Shown piece by piece: positions 24,403-32,477 of a stretch of 64,000 bases of DNA; the first letter of the stretch is position 1; every line of letters starts with the position of its first letter. Under the pieces are notes generated by a model. That model saw only the letters and a list, made by a program, of their open reading frames with translations. It made no database searches and was not told where the DNA came from. The position numbers and the translations under genes are program-made. Source of the DNA: Candidatus Electrothrix scaldis (lineage in GTDB: Bacteria > Desulfobacterota > Desulfobulbia > Desulfobulbales > Desulfobulbaceae); assembly GCA_033584155.1 (NCBI GenBank), contig CP138355.1, forward strand, positions 4,801,501-4,865,500. The letters run 5' to 3'.

Positions 24403-25255
24403 CCTCATTCTCCTCGTCGGGCTTTGCCTCCCTCAACGGGGTCAAGCTGACCAGACAGGGCAGAGTACTGTTGTTTCCGAGCCAGCACTCAACCAAGCGA
24501 TTACCGAAACCCTGCAACAACCTGAGTTTGCCTGGCGACTCCCCAGAGAGCAGGCTGCTCAAAAAGAAGGAGAATCAACAGGGATTCTGAAGCATTTCAT
24601 GGTGCCTCTACAACATTTTTTCAAAGGGATAGGAGTCTGGCTCGGGGATCTCATACAAGGCAGCGTTAATTGGCTGGGTGAAAATCTCGGTTCTCTGTTT
24701 GAATGGCTCAAGGGCCTTCTACACAACAAGCACGAGGTAAAAAAGCACCGTGATTTCAGCTTTAAGGAGTTCTCCAAACCAGCGGCCCTAATCCTGATTG
24801 TCGCCATTATCCTGATCATTCTCTTCCTTTTACTTAAGTCCTTCCGCAACCGCCCTGTTGTGGCAGAGGTCAGCTCCGAGCCCATCCAATCTGTTCCCGA
24901 TTTAGCGGCGGAGACCACCACAGCTGATCAGCTGGAGGAAGAACAATGGTTGGCCCTGGCAGGAGAAATGTTGGAAAAAAGTGAGCTCCGAATGGCACTC
25001 CGGGCCTTCTTCCTTGCCAGCCTTGCCCTGCTCGGAAGGCATCGCCTCATCAATATTGCCCCCTTTAAAACCAACCGGGACTACCTCAGAGAGCTCTCAT
25101 CACGAAGTGGGCATGCCCTGGCAGATCTTATTGAGCCTTTTCGTGAGAATATCAGACTCTTTGAAAAAAGCTGGTACGGAGACCACCAGATCAGTAATGA
25201 AATCCTGGCCCAGGTACAGGAAAACGCAAACCTGATGAGGGCGAGCTGTGGTTAA
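24365..25255 (+). CDS. DUF4129-domain membrane protein
   Basis: A 296-residue protein. The best start is TTG 24365, with GGGGG at 24356-24360 as ribosome-binding site. The N-terminus NILKKNKSVPFFLILLVGLCLPQRGQA then makes a signal sequence. A membrane helix lies near residues 138-158 (ALILIVAIILIILFLLL). The C-terminal DUF4129 block is RMALRAFFLASLALLGRHRLINIAPFKTNRDYLREL. Both start codon and ribosome-binding site lie within the right REP sequence, so the native 5' end was probably replaced by the insertion. It overlaps the DUF4350 gene by eight bases. The family belongs to MoxR operons; exact role unknown. Confidence 0.82.
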   Translation: MNILKKNKSVPFFLILLVGLCLPQRGQADQTGQSTVVSEPALNQAITETLQQPEFAWRLPREQAAQKEGESTGILKHFMVPLQHFFKGIGVWLGDLIQGSVNWLGENLGSLFEWLKGLLHNKHEVKKHRDFSFKEFSKPAALILIVAIILIILFLLLKSFRNRPVVAEVSSEPIQSVPDLAAETTTADQLEEEQWLALAGEMLEKSELRMALRAFFLASLALLGRHRLINIAPFKTNRDYLRELSSRSGHALADLIEPFRENIRLFEKSWYGDHQISNEILAQVQENANLMRASCG

Positions 25256-26615
25256 TCCTGGAGCGTACAGAGGACGCAGCTGGATAGCCCTGCTCCTGCT
25301 GACTCTGTCTTTTTGTGCAGCGCTACTCTGGATCTTTTCCCTCCGCCTGGAAAGCGGTGATTTCCTGCCCGCCTATTCAAGCCTGCGCAAAGACCCGATG
25401 GGAACAGCGGTGCTCTATGAGAGCCTGCAGAAAAGCGGTCTCAAGGTGGAACGCAACCATGAGCCCTTTTCCAACACGCTTTCCGGTCACAATACAACCC
25501 TGCTGGTTATCGGCCATAAAGAGGGGCCAGTCAACCTCTTCAGAGATAAAATAACACAAGAAACCATCACCTCCTTTGTGGAACAAGGCGGCCGTCTGGT
25601 CATCACTACTGGCAGCGTGTTTTCTTCGGAACCTAAGAAAAAATCTGAAAAATCTCTCACAGAAGAAGACAAGGAGCGAGAAGAGCAAGACTCTGATCAG
25701 GAACAGGAAGCCGAGGAACCAGCCCCCGATGATGATGATACGGGGTCAGAAAAAGATGAGAGCGCAATAGAGGAAAAGGAGAGCGATGCCCCGCCCCCTC
25801 CTGCCTGGGCTGTTCACACAGGATCCCCTGATAAAAAAGAAAAGAAAAACGAAAAGAAGGACGACAAAACCAGCTTTTCTCCTGTAGCTACAGGCAAGCT
25901 GGCAAGCAGGGAGCTCGGGGTTACTTGGCCAGACAGGCTCGTCTTCAAGGATCTCTTCAAAAATCCAGATGACCAATGGCAGGTGCTTCTCACCCTTGAG
26001 GAGGAACCAGTCCTGATTGAGCGCCAGCTGGGTAAAGGGAGCATTGTGTTGGCGACCTCATCCTTTTTTCTTTCCAACGAGGCCATGTTACGGGATCGCC
26101 AGGTTCCCCTGATCACATGGCTCCTCGGAAGCCCGAATCGGCTGATCGTTGATGAATTCCACCACGGGCTCCGTTCACGGAAATCCGTTGTCAGTCTGGT
26201 CCGCAGCCATAATCTGCATGGGGTCATTCTTGGCCTTTTGCTGCTGGCCGCCCTCTTTCTCTGGAAAAACAGCTCATCACTCCTGCCCCGCTCCGACGGA
26301 CAAAAGGAGCAAGTCCGGCATCAGATTGGTCGGAATCAATCTGAAGGCATGGTCAACACCCTACGCCTGCACCACCCGGATAATCTGGTCGGCCTTGCCC
26401 TCCAGCAATGGGAAAGAGGCAACCGAAAATGGTGTGAAAAACACCCGGAGCAGCTCGAAAAAATGCGGCAAATTGCCGAACCTCATCCTGGGCCTCGTAC
26501 CAAAGCACAAAATAAGGCTATAAATCGGGAAGAAAAGCAGATCGAACAGTACCGAGCCATTACTCGAATTCTCCATGAAAATAATAAGCGAACCCACCAA
26601 CAGAGAACATTATGA
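25248..26615 (+). CDS. DUF4350-domain membrane protein
   Basis: A 455-residue protein with a GTG start. An N-terminal helix (SWIALLLLTLSFCAALLWIFSL) is followed by the DUF4350 part (DPMGTAVLYESLQKSGLKVERN... TTLLVIGHKEGPV... EQGGRLVITTGS). An acidic low-complexity insert at about residues 130-190 is rich in Glu, Asp and Pro. IERQLGKGSIVLATSSFFLSNEAM and LIVDEFHHGLRS complete the domain, then a second helix near residue 325. It overlaps the MoxR gene by four bases (ATGA). The acidic insert is unusually long. Confidence 0.8.
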   Translation: MVNPGAYRGRSWIALLLLTLSFCAALLWIFSLRLESGDFLPAYSSLRKDPMGTAVLYESLQKSGLKVERNHEPFSNTLSGHNTTLLVIGHKEGPVNLFRDKITQETITSFVEQGGRLVITTGSVFSSEPKKKSEKSLTEEDKEREEQDSDQEQEAEEPAPDDDDTGSEKDESAIEEKESDAPPPPAWAVHTGSPDKKEKKNEKKDDKTSFSPVATGKLASRELGVTWPDRLVFKDLFKNPDDQWQVLLTLEEEPVLIERQLGKGSIVLATSSFFLSNEAMLRDRQVPLITWLLGSPNRLIVDEFHHGLRSRKSVVSLVRSHNLHGVILGLLLLAALFLWKNSSSLLPRSDGQKEQVRHQIGRNQSEGMVNTLRLHHPDNLVGLALQQWERGNRKWCEKHPEQLEKMRQIAEPHPGPRTKAQNKAINREEKQIEQYRAITRILHENNKRTHQQRTL

Positions 26616-27580
26616 ATGAAGCACCATTACAGCAACTGCAGGAGGTCCTGAAACGAGCCAGACAGGAAATCGGCAAGGTAATTATCGGCCAGCAAGAGGT
26701 CATTGACCGGGCTCTCATCGCCGTTTTCACCAGCAGCCATGCCCTCATAGAAGGCGTTCCCGGCGTGGGCAAAACCCTCTTGGTCAGGACCATCGGACGG
26801 GTGCTGGGCTGCGAAACCAACCGCATTCAGTTCACACCGGATCTGATGCCCACGGACATCACTGGAACCAACATCTATAACCTGCAAAAGCAGAGTTTTG
26901 ATCTGGTCAAGGGGCCGATTTTCACCACCTTTCTCCTGGCCGACGAAATCAACCGGGCCCCGGCCAAGACCCAGTCCGCCCTGCTCCAAGCCATGCAGGA
27001 ACACCAGGTCTCCATTGATCGGGACACCCATACCCTTTCTCCCAATTTCACGGTCTTTGCCACCCAGAATCCCGTAGAGTACGAAGGAACCTACCCCCTT
27101 CCCGAGGCCCAAAAGGACCGCTTCATGCTCAAAATCAGCATGAACGAACCAAACCGGGATGATGAGCTGCAACTTGCCGGACGCATCCTTGGCAAAGACA
27201 GTCCTGAGCAGGTGTTAGCAAGCGATGCCGTCCGACCGGTCCTTTCTGAAAAGCACCTCGTTCCCTGCAAAAAACTCTTTGAACAGGTGATGATCAAAGA
27301 AGAGTTGATTGCTTATGTGGTTGACTTAGTCCGGGCCACCCGCAGCCATGAGAGCATTATGGTGGGTGCCGGGCCACGGGCCACCCAGGCCCTGCTCCTG
27401 GCCTCACGGGCAGCAGCAGCTCTTGACGGGCGTGATTTTGTTGTGCCGGACGATATCAAGGATCTTTCCGCCCCGGTCATGGAGCACAGGCTGGTCCTGC
27501 GCCCAGAGTTCGAAATCGAAGGCCTGACACCGGGAGAGGTAGTGTCTGATATTCTCCGGCAGGTTGAGGTGCCTAAGTAG
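26612..27580 (+). CDS. MoxR-family AAA+ ATPase
   Basis: A 322-residue MoxR ATPase. Walker A is GVPGVGKT (48-55) and Walker B LLADEINRAP with D111 E112. Sensor 1 lies in FTVFATQNPVEYEGTYPLPEAQKDRF. The C-terminal lid has GAGPRATQALLLASRAAAALDGRDFVVPDDI. MoxR proteins act with DUF58/VWA partners as chaperones that mature or insert metal into target complexes. The gene overlaps DUF4350 by four bases and the DUF58 gene by one. Confidence 0.95.
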   Translation: MNEAPLQQLQEVLKRARQEIGKVIIGQQEVIDRALIAVFTSSHALIEGVPGVGKTLLVRTIGRVLGCETNRIQFTPDLMPTDITGTNIYNLQKQSFDLVKGPIFTTFLLADEINRAPAKTQSALLQAMQEHQVSIDRDTHTLSPNFTVFATQNPVEYEGTYPLPEAQKDRFMLKISMNEPNRDDELQLAGRILGKDSPEQVLASDAVRPVLSEKHLVPCKKLFEQVMIKEELIAYVVDLVRATRSHESIMVGAGPRATQALLLASRAAAALDGRDFVVPDDIKDLSAPVMEHRLVLRPEFEIEGLTPGEVVSDILRQVEVPK

Positions 27581-28917
27581 TGTCATCCCTGGTTCCTGCA
27601 AGACAACTACTGATCTACACAGCCGCCCTCCTGCCTCTGGGGCTGTTACCAGTCATAAATCCATCTTTTGTCCCGGCAGCTGTCGTGCTCGCCTGCCTGG
27701 CCTTGCTGCCGGTTCTCGCTGACGGGCTGCTGTCACGAAATCGCCTGCAAGATCTTGGCTTGGAACTCCCCCCGGTAATTCGCTTATGTGCCGGTCGTCG
27801 AGGCGAAATCCAGGTGACTGCCACCCGCAAGGAAAACGGTCCTACCCAGGTCGCAGTGGGCATAGACCTCCCTCCGACTATTACAAGTGAAAACGACATC
27901 CTCTCTGTTGCTCTCGCCAAAGAACACGAACGCTTTACCTTCCCCTTTCCCGTTCTTGCCAACGAACGAGGACGCTTTACCTTGACGCTAATCATGGCTG
28001 CCACCCGCTCCCGTCTCGGCTTTTGGGAGGTGCGGCAAGGAACTACTCTGTCTTCCGAGGTCCGGGTATATCCTAATCTCCAATTGGAACAAAAAAGTCT
28101 GGCCCCGCTTTTCCTCCCCAAAAGGGGACCGGGAGCGCATCCCCAACGCCAGATAGGCCAGGGAAGAGAGTTCGAAAAACTTCGGGAATATCTGCCGGGT
28201 GACTCGATGGATATGATTCACTGGAAGGCAACGGCCAAGCGACAGCAACCCATGTCCAAGCTGTACCAGGTAGAACGAGTCCAGGAGATCTATGCAGTGG
28301 TGGATGCAGCCCGACTGAGCGGCCAGCCCGGAGCCGGGCAGGAACAACGACTGGAGTCCTTCATCCGTGCTGCCCTGGTCATGGGCATGGCGGCCCGCCA
28401 CCAGGGGGACCTCTTCGGCCTGCTGACCTTCAGTCATCGCATTGAATCCTTTTTGCGGGCCAAAGGGGGGACCGGTCATTTCAACCTCTGTCGTGATCAT
28501 CTGAGCATGTTGGAGATGCAGACGGTTAGCCCGGATTTCAGAGAATTGGCGGTCTTTATCCGGCAAAAACTCAAAAAACGAGCCCTGCTAGCCTTCATGA
28601 CCAGCCTTGATGACCCGGTCCTTGCCGAAGAATTACTCAAAGCAGTGGAGCTGATCTGTCGGCAGCATCTGGTGATGATTATGGTCATGGTTCCAAAGGC
28701 GGTCAGACCCTTGTTTGCCGATGTTGCAGATGAGCAGGTGAGCAGTATGGATGATATCCGGCGCAATCTGGTCGGTCATTTCCAGGATCAGCAGATGCGC
28801 ACCTGGGAGCGGGAGTTTCACCGCCTGGGTGTCACCATGATGCGCAGTGATGCGCAAACCTTGGCTGGCCTGGCCGTGCAACAATACCTGAGCATTAAAG
28901 CCAGGCAAATTTTATAA
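27580..28917 (+). CDS. DUF58-domain protein (MoxR partner)
   Basis: A 445-residue protein with a GTG start overlapping the MoxR stop. Two N-terminal helices (LLIYTAALLPLGLLPVINPSFVPAAVVLACLALLPVLADGL) anchor it. REFEKLREYLPGDSMDMIHWKATAKRQQPMSKLYQVER is the DUF58 signature. The C-terminal half resembles a VWA fold (YAVVDAARLSG... ALLAFMTSLDDP). It is the standard partner of MoxR. Confidence 0.92.
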   Translation: MSSLVPARQLLIYTAALLPLGLLPVINPSFVPAAVVLACLALLPVLADGLLSRNRLQDLGLELPPVIRLCAGRRGEIQVTATRKENGPTQVAVGIDLPPTITSENDILSVALAKEHERFTFPFPVLANERGRFTLTLIMAATRSRLGFWEVRQGTTLSSEVRVYPNLQLEQKSLAPLFLPKRGPGAHPQRQIGQGREFEKLREYLPGDSMDMIHWKATAKRQQPMSKLYQVERVQEIYAVVDAARLSGQPGAGQEQRLESFIRAALVMGMAARHQGDLFGLLTFSHRIESFLRAKGGTGHFNLCRDHLSMLEMQTVSPDFRELAVFIRQKLKKRALLAFMTSLDDPVLAEELLKAVELICRQHLVMIMVMVPKAVRPLFADVADEQVSSMDDIRRNLVGHFQDQQMRTWEREFHRLGVTMMRSDAQTLAGLAVQQYLSIKARQIL

Positions 28918-28923
28918 CACTCA

Positions 28924-28988
28924 TTCCGGCCCTCCGGGCCGGAACAACAAAACATAGAAATTGGTCGGGTGACTCCAGGAAGTCACCC
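28924..28988 (+). terminator. Two hairpins between DUF58 and SpoIIM genes
   Basis: TTCCGGCCC-TCC-GGGCCGGAA (28924-28944) is a perfect 9-bp stem. GGGTGACT-CCAGGA-AGTCACCC (28967-28988) is an 8-bp stem 22 bases later. Neither has a T-run, so partial attenuation or mRNA protection is as likely as full termination. Confidence 0.5.
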
Positions 28989-29012
28989 ACTCCTTTCATA
29001 TAACGAGACAGC

Positions 29013-30038
29013 ATGATCCTCAATATCGACAAATTTATCACCGAGGAGCGTCCCTTCTGGGAAGAGCTGGAGACCTTTCTCCAGCGATCTGGTAAGGAGA
29101 ATGCAGAGTGCTTCAGCCTGGAGGAAATCCGGCGGTTTCATTACCTCTATCAACGCTGTTCTGCAGGCCTGGGCCGTTTAGCGACCTTTAGCGCAGAACC
29201 GGAAACCAGAGGTTACCTGGAAAACCTCATCGCCCGTGCCTATGCGGAAATCCATGAACGACGGAGAACCGAACGAAACCTTAAAGGAGCACAGCGACTG
29301 TTCAGGATCTTCCCGCAAACCTTCCGTCGTCATATCAAAGCATTTTGCCTTGTTCTCATCGTCACCCTGCTCGGCGCTGCCTTTGGTGGCTTTGTGCTGA
29401 TCAAAGATCCCCAAGCCAAAACCGTGATTCTCCCGTTCAGCCATTTGCAGAACAGTCCAGATGAACGGGTTGCAGATGAGATGGAGGAAAAAGGAGAGCG
29501 GCTAAGTGGTCATCAGGCAGAGTTTGCAGGGTCCCTCATGACCCATAATATCAAGGTGGCCATTTTCGCTATGGGCCTGGGACTGACCTTCGGGATAGGA
29601 ACGCTGATTTCTCTGTTTTATAACGGAATTATTCTTGGGGCGGTCGCGGTGGATTATATTCTGGCAGGCCAGGGAACCTTTCTGACCGGTTGGCTCCTGC
29701 CCCACGGTTCCATAGAGATACCTGCTTTTCTGGTGGCAGGCCAGGCCGGACTGGTGCTCGCCCAAGCCTTGATCGGCTACGGCGACCGGACCCCGGCAGG
29801 CCAAAGGCTGCGGAGGATTTTACCGGACCTGACTGTGCTCATTGGCGGCGTGGCGGTGATGTTGATCTGGGCAGGCTTAGTGGAATCGTTTTTCTCCCAA
29901 TACCATGAACCGGTGATCCCCTACAGCATAAAGATCAGCTTCGGCGTGGCCGAACTGCTCCTCCTTATCCTCTACCTCGGCCTGGTTGGCAAACGGTCTC
30001 CAGAACAGCACTCTCCCTCAGCCCAGGGCATTGAGTAA
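29013..30038 (+). CDS. SpoIIM-like (stage II sporulation protein M) membrane protein
   Basis: A 341-residue protein. The N-terminal region MILNIDKFITEERPFWEELETFLQRSG... is the usual cytoplasmic helical part. The SpoIIM membrane domain starts near residue 105 (AFCLVLIVTLLGAAFGGFVL). It continues with NIKVAIFAMGLGLTFGIGTLISLFYNGIILGAVAVDYILAG and GWLLPHGSIEIPAFLVAGQAGLVLAQALI. In non-sporulating bacteria this family goes with MoxR, DUF58 and RDD genes. It lies two bases before the RDD gene. Confidence 0.9.
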   Translation: MILNIDKFITEERPFWEELETFLQRSGKENAECFSLEEIRRFHYLYQRCSAGLGRLATFSAEPETRGYLENLIARAYAEIHERRRTERNLKGAQRLFRIFPQTFRRHIKAFCLVLIVTLLGAAFGGFVLIKDPQAKTVILPFSHLQNSPDERVADEMEEKGERLSGHQAEFAGSLMTHNIKVAIFAMGLGLTFGIGTLISLFYNGIILGAVAVDYILAGQGTFLTGWLLPHGSIEIPAFLVAGQAGLVLAQALIGYGDRTPAGQRLRRILPDLTVLIGGVAVMLIWAGLVESFFSQYHEPVIPYSIKISFGVAELLLLILYLGLVGKRSPEQHSPSAQGIE

Positions 30039-30040
30039 AC

Positions 30041-30820
30041 ATGTATCAAAAGAAAAAACAGCTCCGTATCCGTACGCCGGAAGGGATATCTTTTGCCCTT
30101 GAACCGGCGAGTCCCCTGATGCGCTTTTTTGCCTGGAGCATCGATACCCTGCTGGTCATAGGCATAAGCCTTTTGCTCCAACAGCTCTTTTTCAACCACC
30201 TTATCAAAGTCGCACCTGATCTCGGCACAGGCCTCTACCTCTTAGTGACAACAGCGCTCTACCTCTGCTACGCCATGTGCCTGGAATGGTTCTGGCACGG
30301 TCGGACCCTGGGAAAACGTCTTTTCCGTCTTCGAGTGATGGACAGCAAGGGATTTCATCTGCAAGCCAGCCAGGTGGTGATCAGGAATCTCCTCCGGGTT
30401 ATAGATTCTCTGCCGCTTTTTTATCTGGTCGGGGGCGCAGCCTCCTTTTTCTCCCCACTCTACCAAAGGCTGGGTGATCGAGTCGCTAATACCGTTGTCA
30501 TCAAACTCCCCAAATTCAGCAGCCCAGATCTCACAGGAATCGGTGAGCAAAAATTCAACTCACTCCGTGCCTATCCGCATCTGGTTGCCCGCCTGCGCCA
30601 GGCCGTCACTCCGGCTGAGGCCGATATAGGGCTACAGGCCCTACGCAGACGGGACACCCTTGATGACCAGGAGCGAACGGCCTTTTTTGATCAACTTACA
30701 GATCATTTCAAGGCCAAGTGTACCTTTCCCGAGGAAGCCGTTCACGCCTGTAGTAGTGAGCAGTATGTCAGGAATGTTGTGGAGGTGTTGTATGAGAGTG
30801 GACAAAGTGAAAAGAAGTGA
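30041..30820 (+). CDS. RDD-family membrane protein
   Basis: A 259-residue protein. The RDD domain (LMRFFAWSIDTLLVIGISLLLQQL... LEWFWHGRTLGKRLFRLRVMDSKGFHLQASQVVIRNLLRVID) spans residues 25-165. A soluble C-terminal extension of about 80 residues follows (ARLRQAVTPAEADIGLQALRRRDTLDDQERTAFFDQLTDHFK...). It ends the operon. A second, decayed copy of this extension is found at 43267-43503. Confidence 0.88.
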   Translation: MYQKKKQLRIRTPEGISFALEPASPLMRFFAWSIDTLLVIGISLLLQQLFFNHLIKVAPDLGTGLYLLVTTALYLCYAMCLEWFWHGRTLGKRLFRLRVMDSKGFHLQASQVVIRNLLRVIDSLPLFYLVGGAASFFSPLYQRLGDRVANTVVIKLPKFSSPDLTGIGEQKFNSLRAYPHLVARLRQAVTPAEADIGLQALRRRDTLDDQERTAFFDQLTDHFKAKCTFPEEAVHACSSEQYVRNVVEVLYESGQSEKK

Positions 30821-31003
30821 ATTATTCTTTACCATTGTGTCTATATGGTGATCGCAAGGCACTGACCTCCGTTCAACGCCATCGTCGTAGACTAAGATTA
30901 TTCCCGTTCACTGCTACGGAACAAATTCCGACCACAAAATACTGCCAGCCTCTCCCGCTTCATCTCAAGGATATAACTTCTCAAGCCTTGGCATCTTCTC
31001 TGT

Positions 31004-31165
31004 TTAATCGACCTTATCCTGAACCTTTGTCGGCGGAGTTTCTTTTTTACCCTCGTCTCCTGTCTTCTGGTTGCAAGATGTCTTGCCGAAAACTTTTTTG
31101 ATCCTGGTCATAATTTGATGACAAGTTCCTTCTGCGCGATCTGTTATACTTGGATGCTCATTCAT
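31004..31165 (-). CDS. Small CsbD-like stress protein
   Basis: A 53-residue protein, MNEHPSITDRAEGTCHQIMTRIKKVFGKTSCNQKTGDEGKKETPPTKVQDKVD. The spacing of AEGxxHQ, IKKxFGK, DEGKK and KVQDKV resembles CsbD proteins (sigma-B-type general stress proteins), with cysteines in place of the usual Ala or Gly. AGGAG seven bases before ATG lies inside the end of the upstream gene, and the two frames overlap by eight bases. Confidence 0.6.
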   Translation of the reverse strand: MNEHPSITDRAEGTCHQIMTRIKKVFGKTSCNQKTGDEGKKETPPTKVQDKVD

Positions 31166-31583
31166 TGCGATTTCTCCTGTGTTGCGATTTTTCAGAATGT
31201 GATTTTTTGCCATGCAGACTGCTGGAAACGGCTTCGACACCCCGTCGAAGGCTGCCGATGACTGCGGCCAGCTGAAACAGGGTTTCTTCAAGCCCCGGTT
31301 TAATCTCCGACTGAAACGCTTTCATCCAATCAGCCATGTCGTGGAAGGTTTCAATACTATCCTCAATCCGTTCCGTCTGCTCCTGAACGGATCGGACAAG
31401 ACCTTTGACCCCACCGGAAACCAAATCGACTTCATGACTGACCGAAGCAAGTAGCTTTTCCGCTTCGCGGGCGGTCCGACGAACCTGAACAAGGGCAAGA
31501 ATCTCAACAACAGCCCTCATCACCATGACCGCCGCAATGACCGTAACGCTGATTGCCAGCAGTATTTCCAGAGGTTCAGACAC
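31158..31583 (-). CDS. DUF948-like membrane-anchored coiled-coil protein
   Basis: A 141-residue protein with a GTG start. One N-terminal helix (ILLAISVTVIAAVMVMRAVVEILALVQV) is followed by amphipathic heptads (EKLLASVSHEVDLVSGGVKGLVRSVQEQTERIEDSIETFHDMADWM), the layout of DUF948/YtxG proteins that pair with YtxH. The basic tail HGKKSHSEKSQHRRNRN may bind nucleic acid or phospholipid. It lies nine bases after the YtxH gene. Confidence 0.65.
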   Translation of the reverse strand: MSEPLEILLAISVTVIAAVMVMRAVVEILALVQVRRTAREAEKLLASVSHEVDLVSGGVKGLVRSVQEQTERIEDSIETFHDMADWMKAFQSEIKPGLEETLFQLAAVIGSLRRGVEAVSSSLHGKKSHSEKSQHRRNRNE

Positions 31584-31592
31584 GACGGATAC

Positions 31593-31907
31593 TCAGTTTT
31601 TCTTTTCGTCGCTGCCTGCCAAAAGCTCTTTCGCCTTCTGGCGGGCCTCTGAAAGATGTCGTTCAGCCTCTTTCTTCAAAGTTTTTGCCTGCTGTTCGGC
31701 TTCCTCTATGATATTCTTGGCCTTGGTGCTGACATCAGCGTACATTTCCTTGGTGTCCTCCACCGCATTACCGCCTTTTGTCCTGAGATCCGCACGCATT
31801 CTTTTTCCCGATTTCGGGGCAAGGAAAATGCCCGCTAATGCGCCCAGCGCACCGCCCATCAAAAAAAACAGCGCAAAATGACTGGGGTGTTTCCTATATT
31901 CTGACAT
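31593..31907 (-). CDS. YtxH-family protein
   Basis: A 104-residue protein. HFALFFLMGGALGALAGIFLAPKSGKRMRADLR is the YtxH signature: one glycine-rich membrane helix, then APKSGKR. A long Ala/Lys/Glu helix follows (KAKNIIEEAEQQAKTLKKEAERHLSEARQKAKELL). AAGGAGAAG precedes the ATG. It heads a small stress-type operon with the next two minus-strand genes. Confidence 0.85.
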   Translation of the reverse strand: MSEYRKHPSHFALFFLMGGALGALAGIFLAPKSGKRMRADLRTKGGNAVEDTKEMYADVSTKAKNIIEEAEQQAKTLKKEAERHLSEARQKAKELLAGSDEKKN

Positions 31908-31967
31908 AATCTTCTCCTTTCCTTTATGCTGGCCGCCTGAATCGTCAGCGGTTTATAAACTCGATTG

Positions 31968-32156
31968 TTATTCTTCTTGTTCGACAATTACTGTAGTATC
32001 TGTGCCTTTTTTACCGGTCTTCCCCGCTGGCCCGTCAGGGTCATTGCAGGCAATCAGCGGGGATGCCAGCAATAACCTGATAAAAAACGAGGCATTTCCG
32101 GCCGCTGTTTTTGCACAACTGGTGACAGGTGATGAAATGACATTGTGCTTTTTCAC
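31968..32156 (-). CDS. Small putative lipoprotein
   Basis: A 62-residue frame from a GTG with GGAG nine bases upstream. FFIRLLLASPLIACNDPDGP looks like a lipoprotein signal with Cys at about residue 37, followed by the short hydrophilic tail DPDGPAGKTGKKGTDTTVIVEQEE, which holds collagen-like GPAGKTG. Small lipoproteins of this form occur near YtxH/CsbD genes. The leader of about 20 residues before the hydrophobic core is long for a lipoprotein, so a later start is possible. Confidence 0.45.
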   Translation of the reverse strand: MKKHNVISSPVTSCAKTAAGNASFFIRLLLASPLIACNDPDGPAGKTGKKGTDTTVIVEQEE

Positions 32157-32477
32157 AGTAGTTGCTCCCTTTGTGGATGTAATCAGCAGTGAAGTTCATT
32201 GCTGAGATTTTTTTGAACTTCCTTGCCAATATGTTTTCTCTGGCAGTATCAAATCGCAAGGATACAACTGTTGTTGCAGAATAGGGGCCGGTTTGCCGGA
32301 TAAACAAAAAGCTGTTGTATAAAGAAGGGTTGTCTGATCTTTGAAACACAAAGGAAAGATACTACAGCGGTGTCGGCCTCAATATTTGACTGAAAACCTT
32401 GGTATGTTGAGGGCCAAGAGGTGATAGAGAAGGGGTGATGGAGGAGAGCGAATCAGGCGATGCTGAGAAGCAGATGT
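32157..32477. other. Intergenic region between stress cluster and activator gene
   Basis: No gene seen. On the minus strand TTGGCAAGGAAGTTCA (32229 to 32214) is a partial match to a sigma-54 -24/-12 element, about 58 bases before the lipoprotein start. The -12 part reads TTCA instead of TTGC, so it is weak. The adjacent sigma-54 activator makes it worth noting. Confidence 0.25.

Noticed and set aside
32214-32229. Sigma-54 promoter
   Set aside because: The -24 half fits, but the -12 half reads TTCA rather than TTGC; kept only as a note in the intergenic entry.
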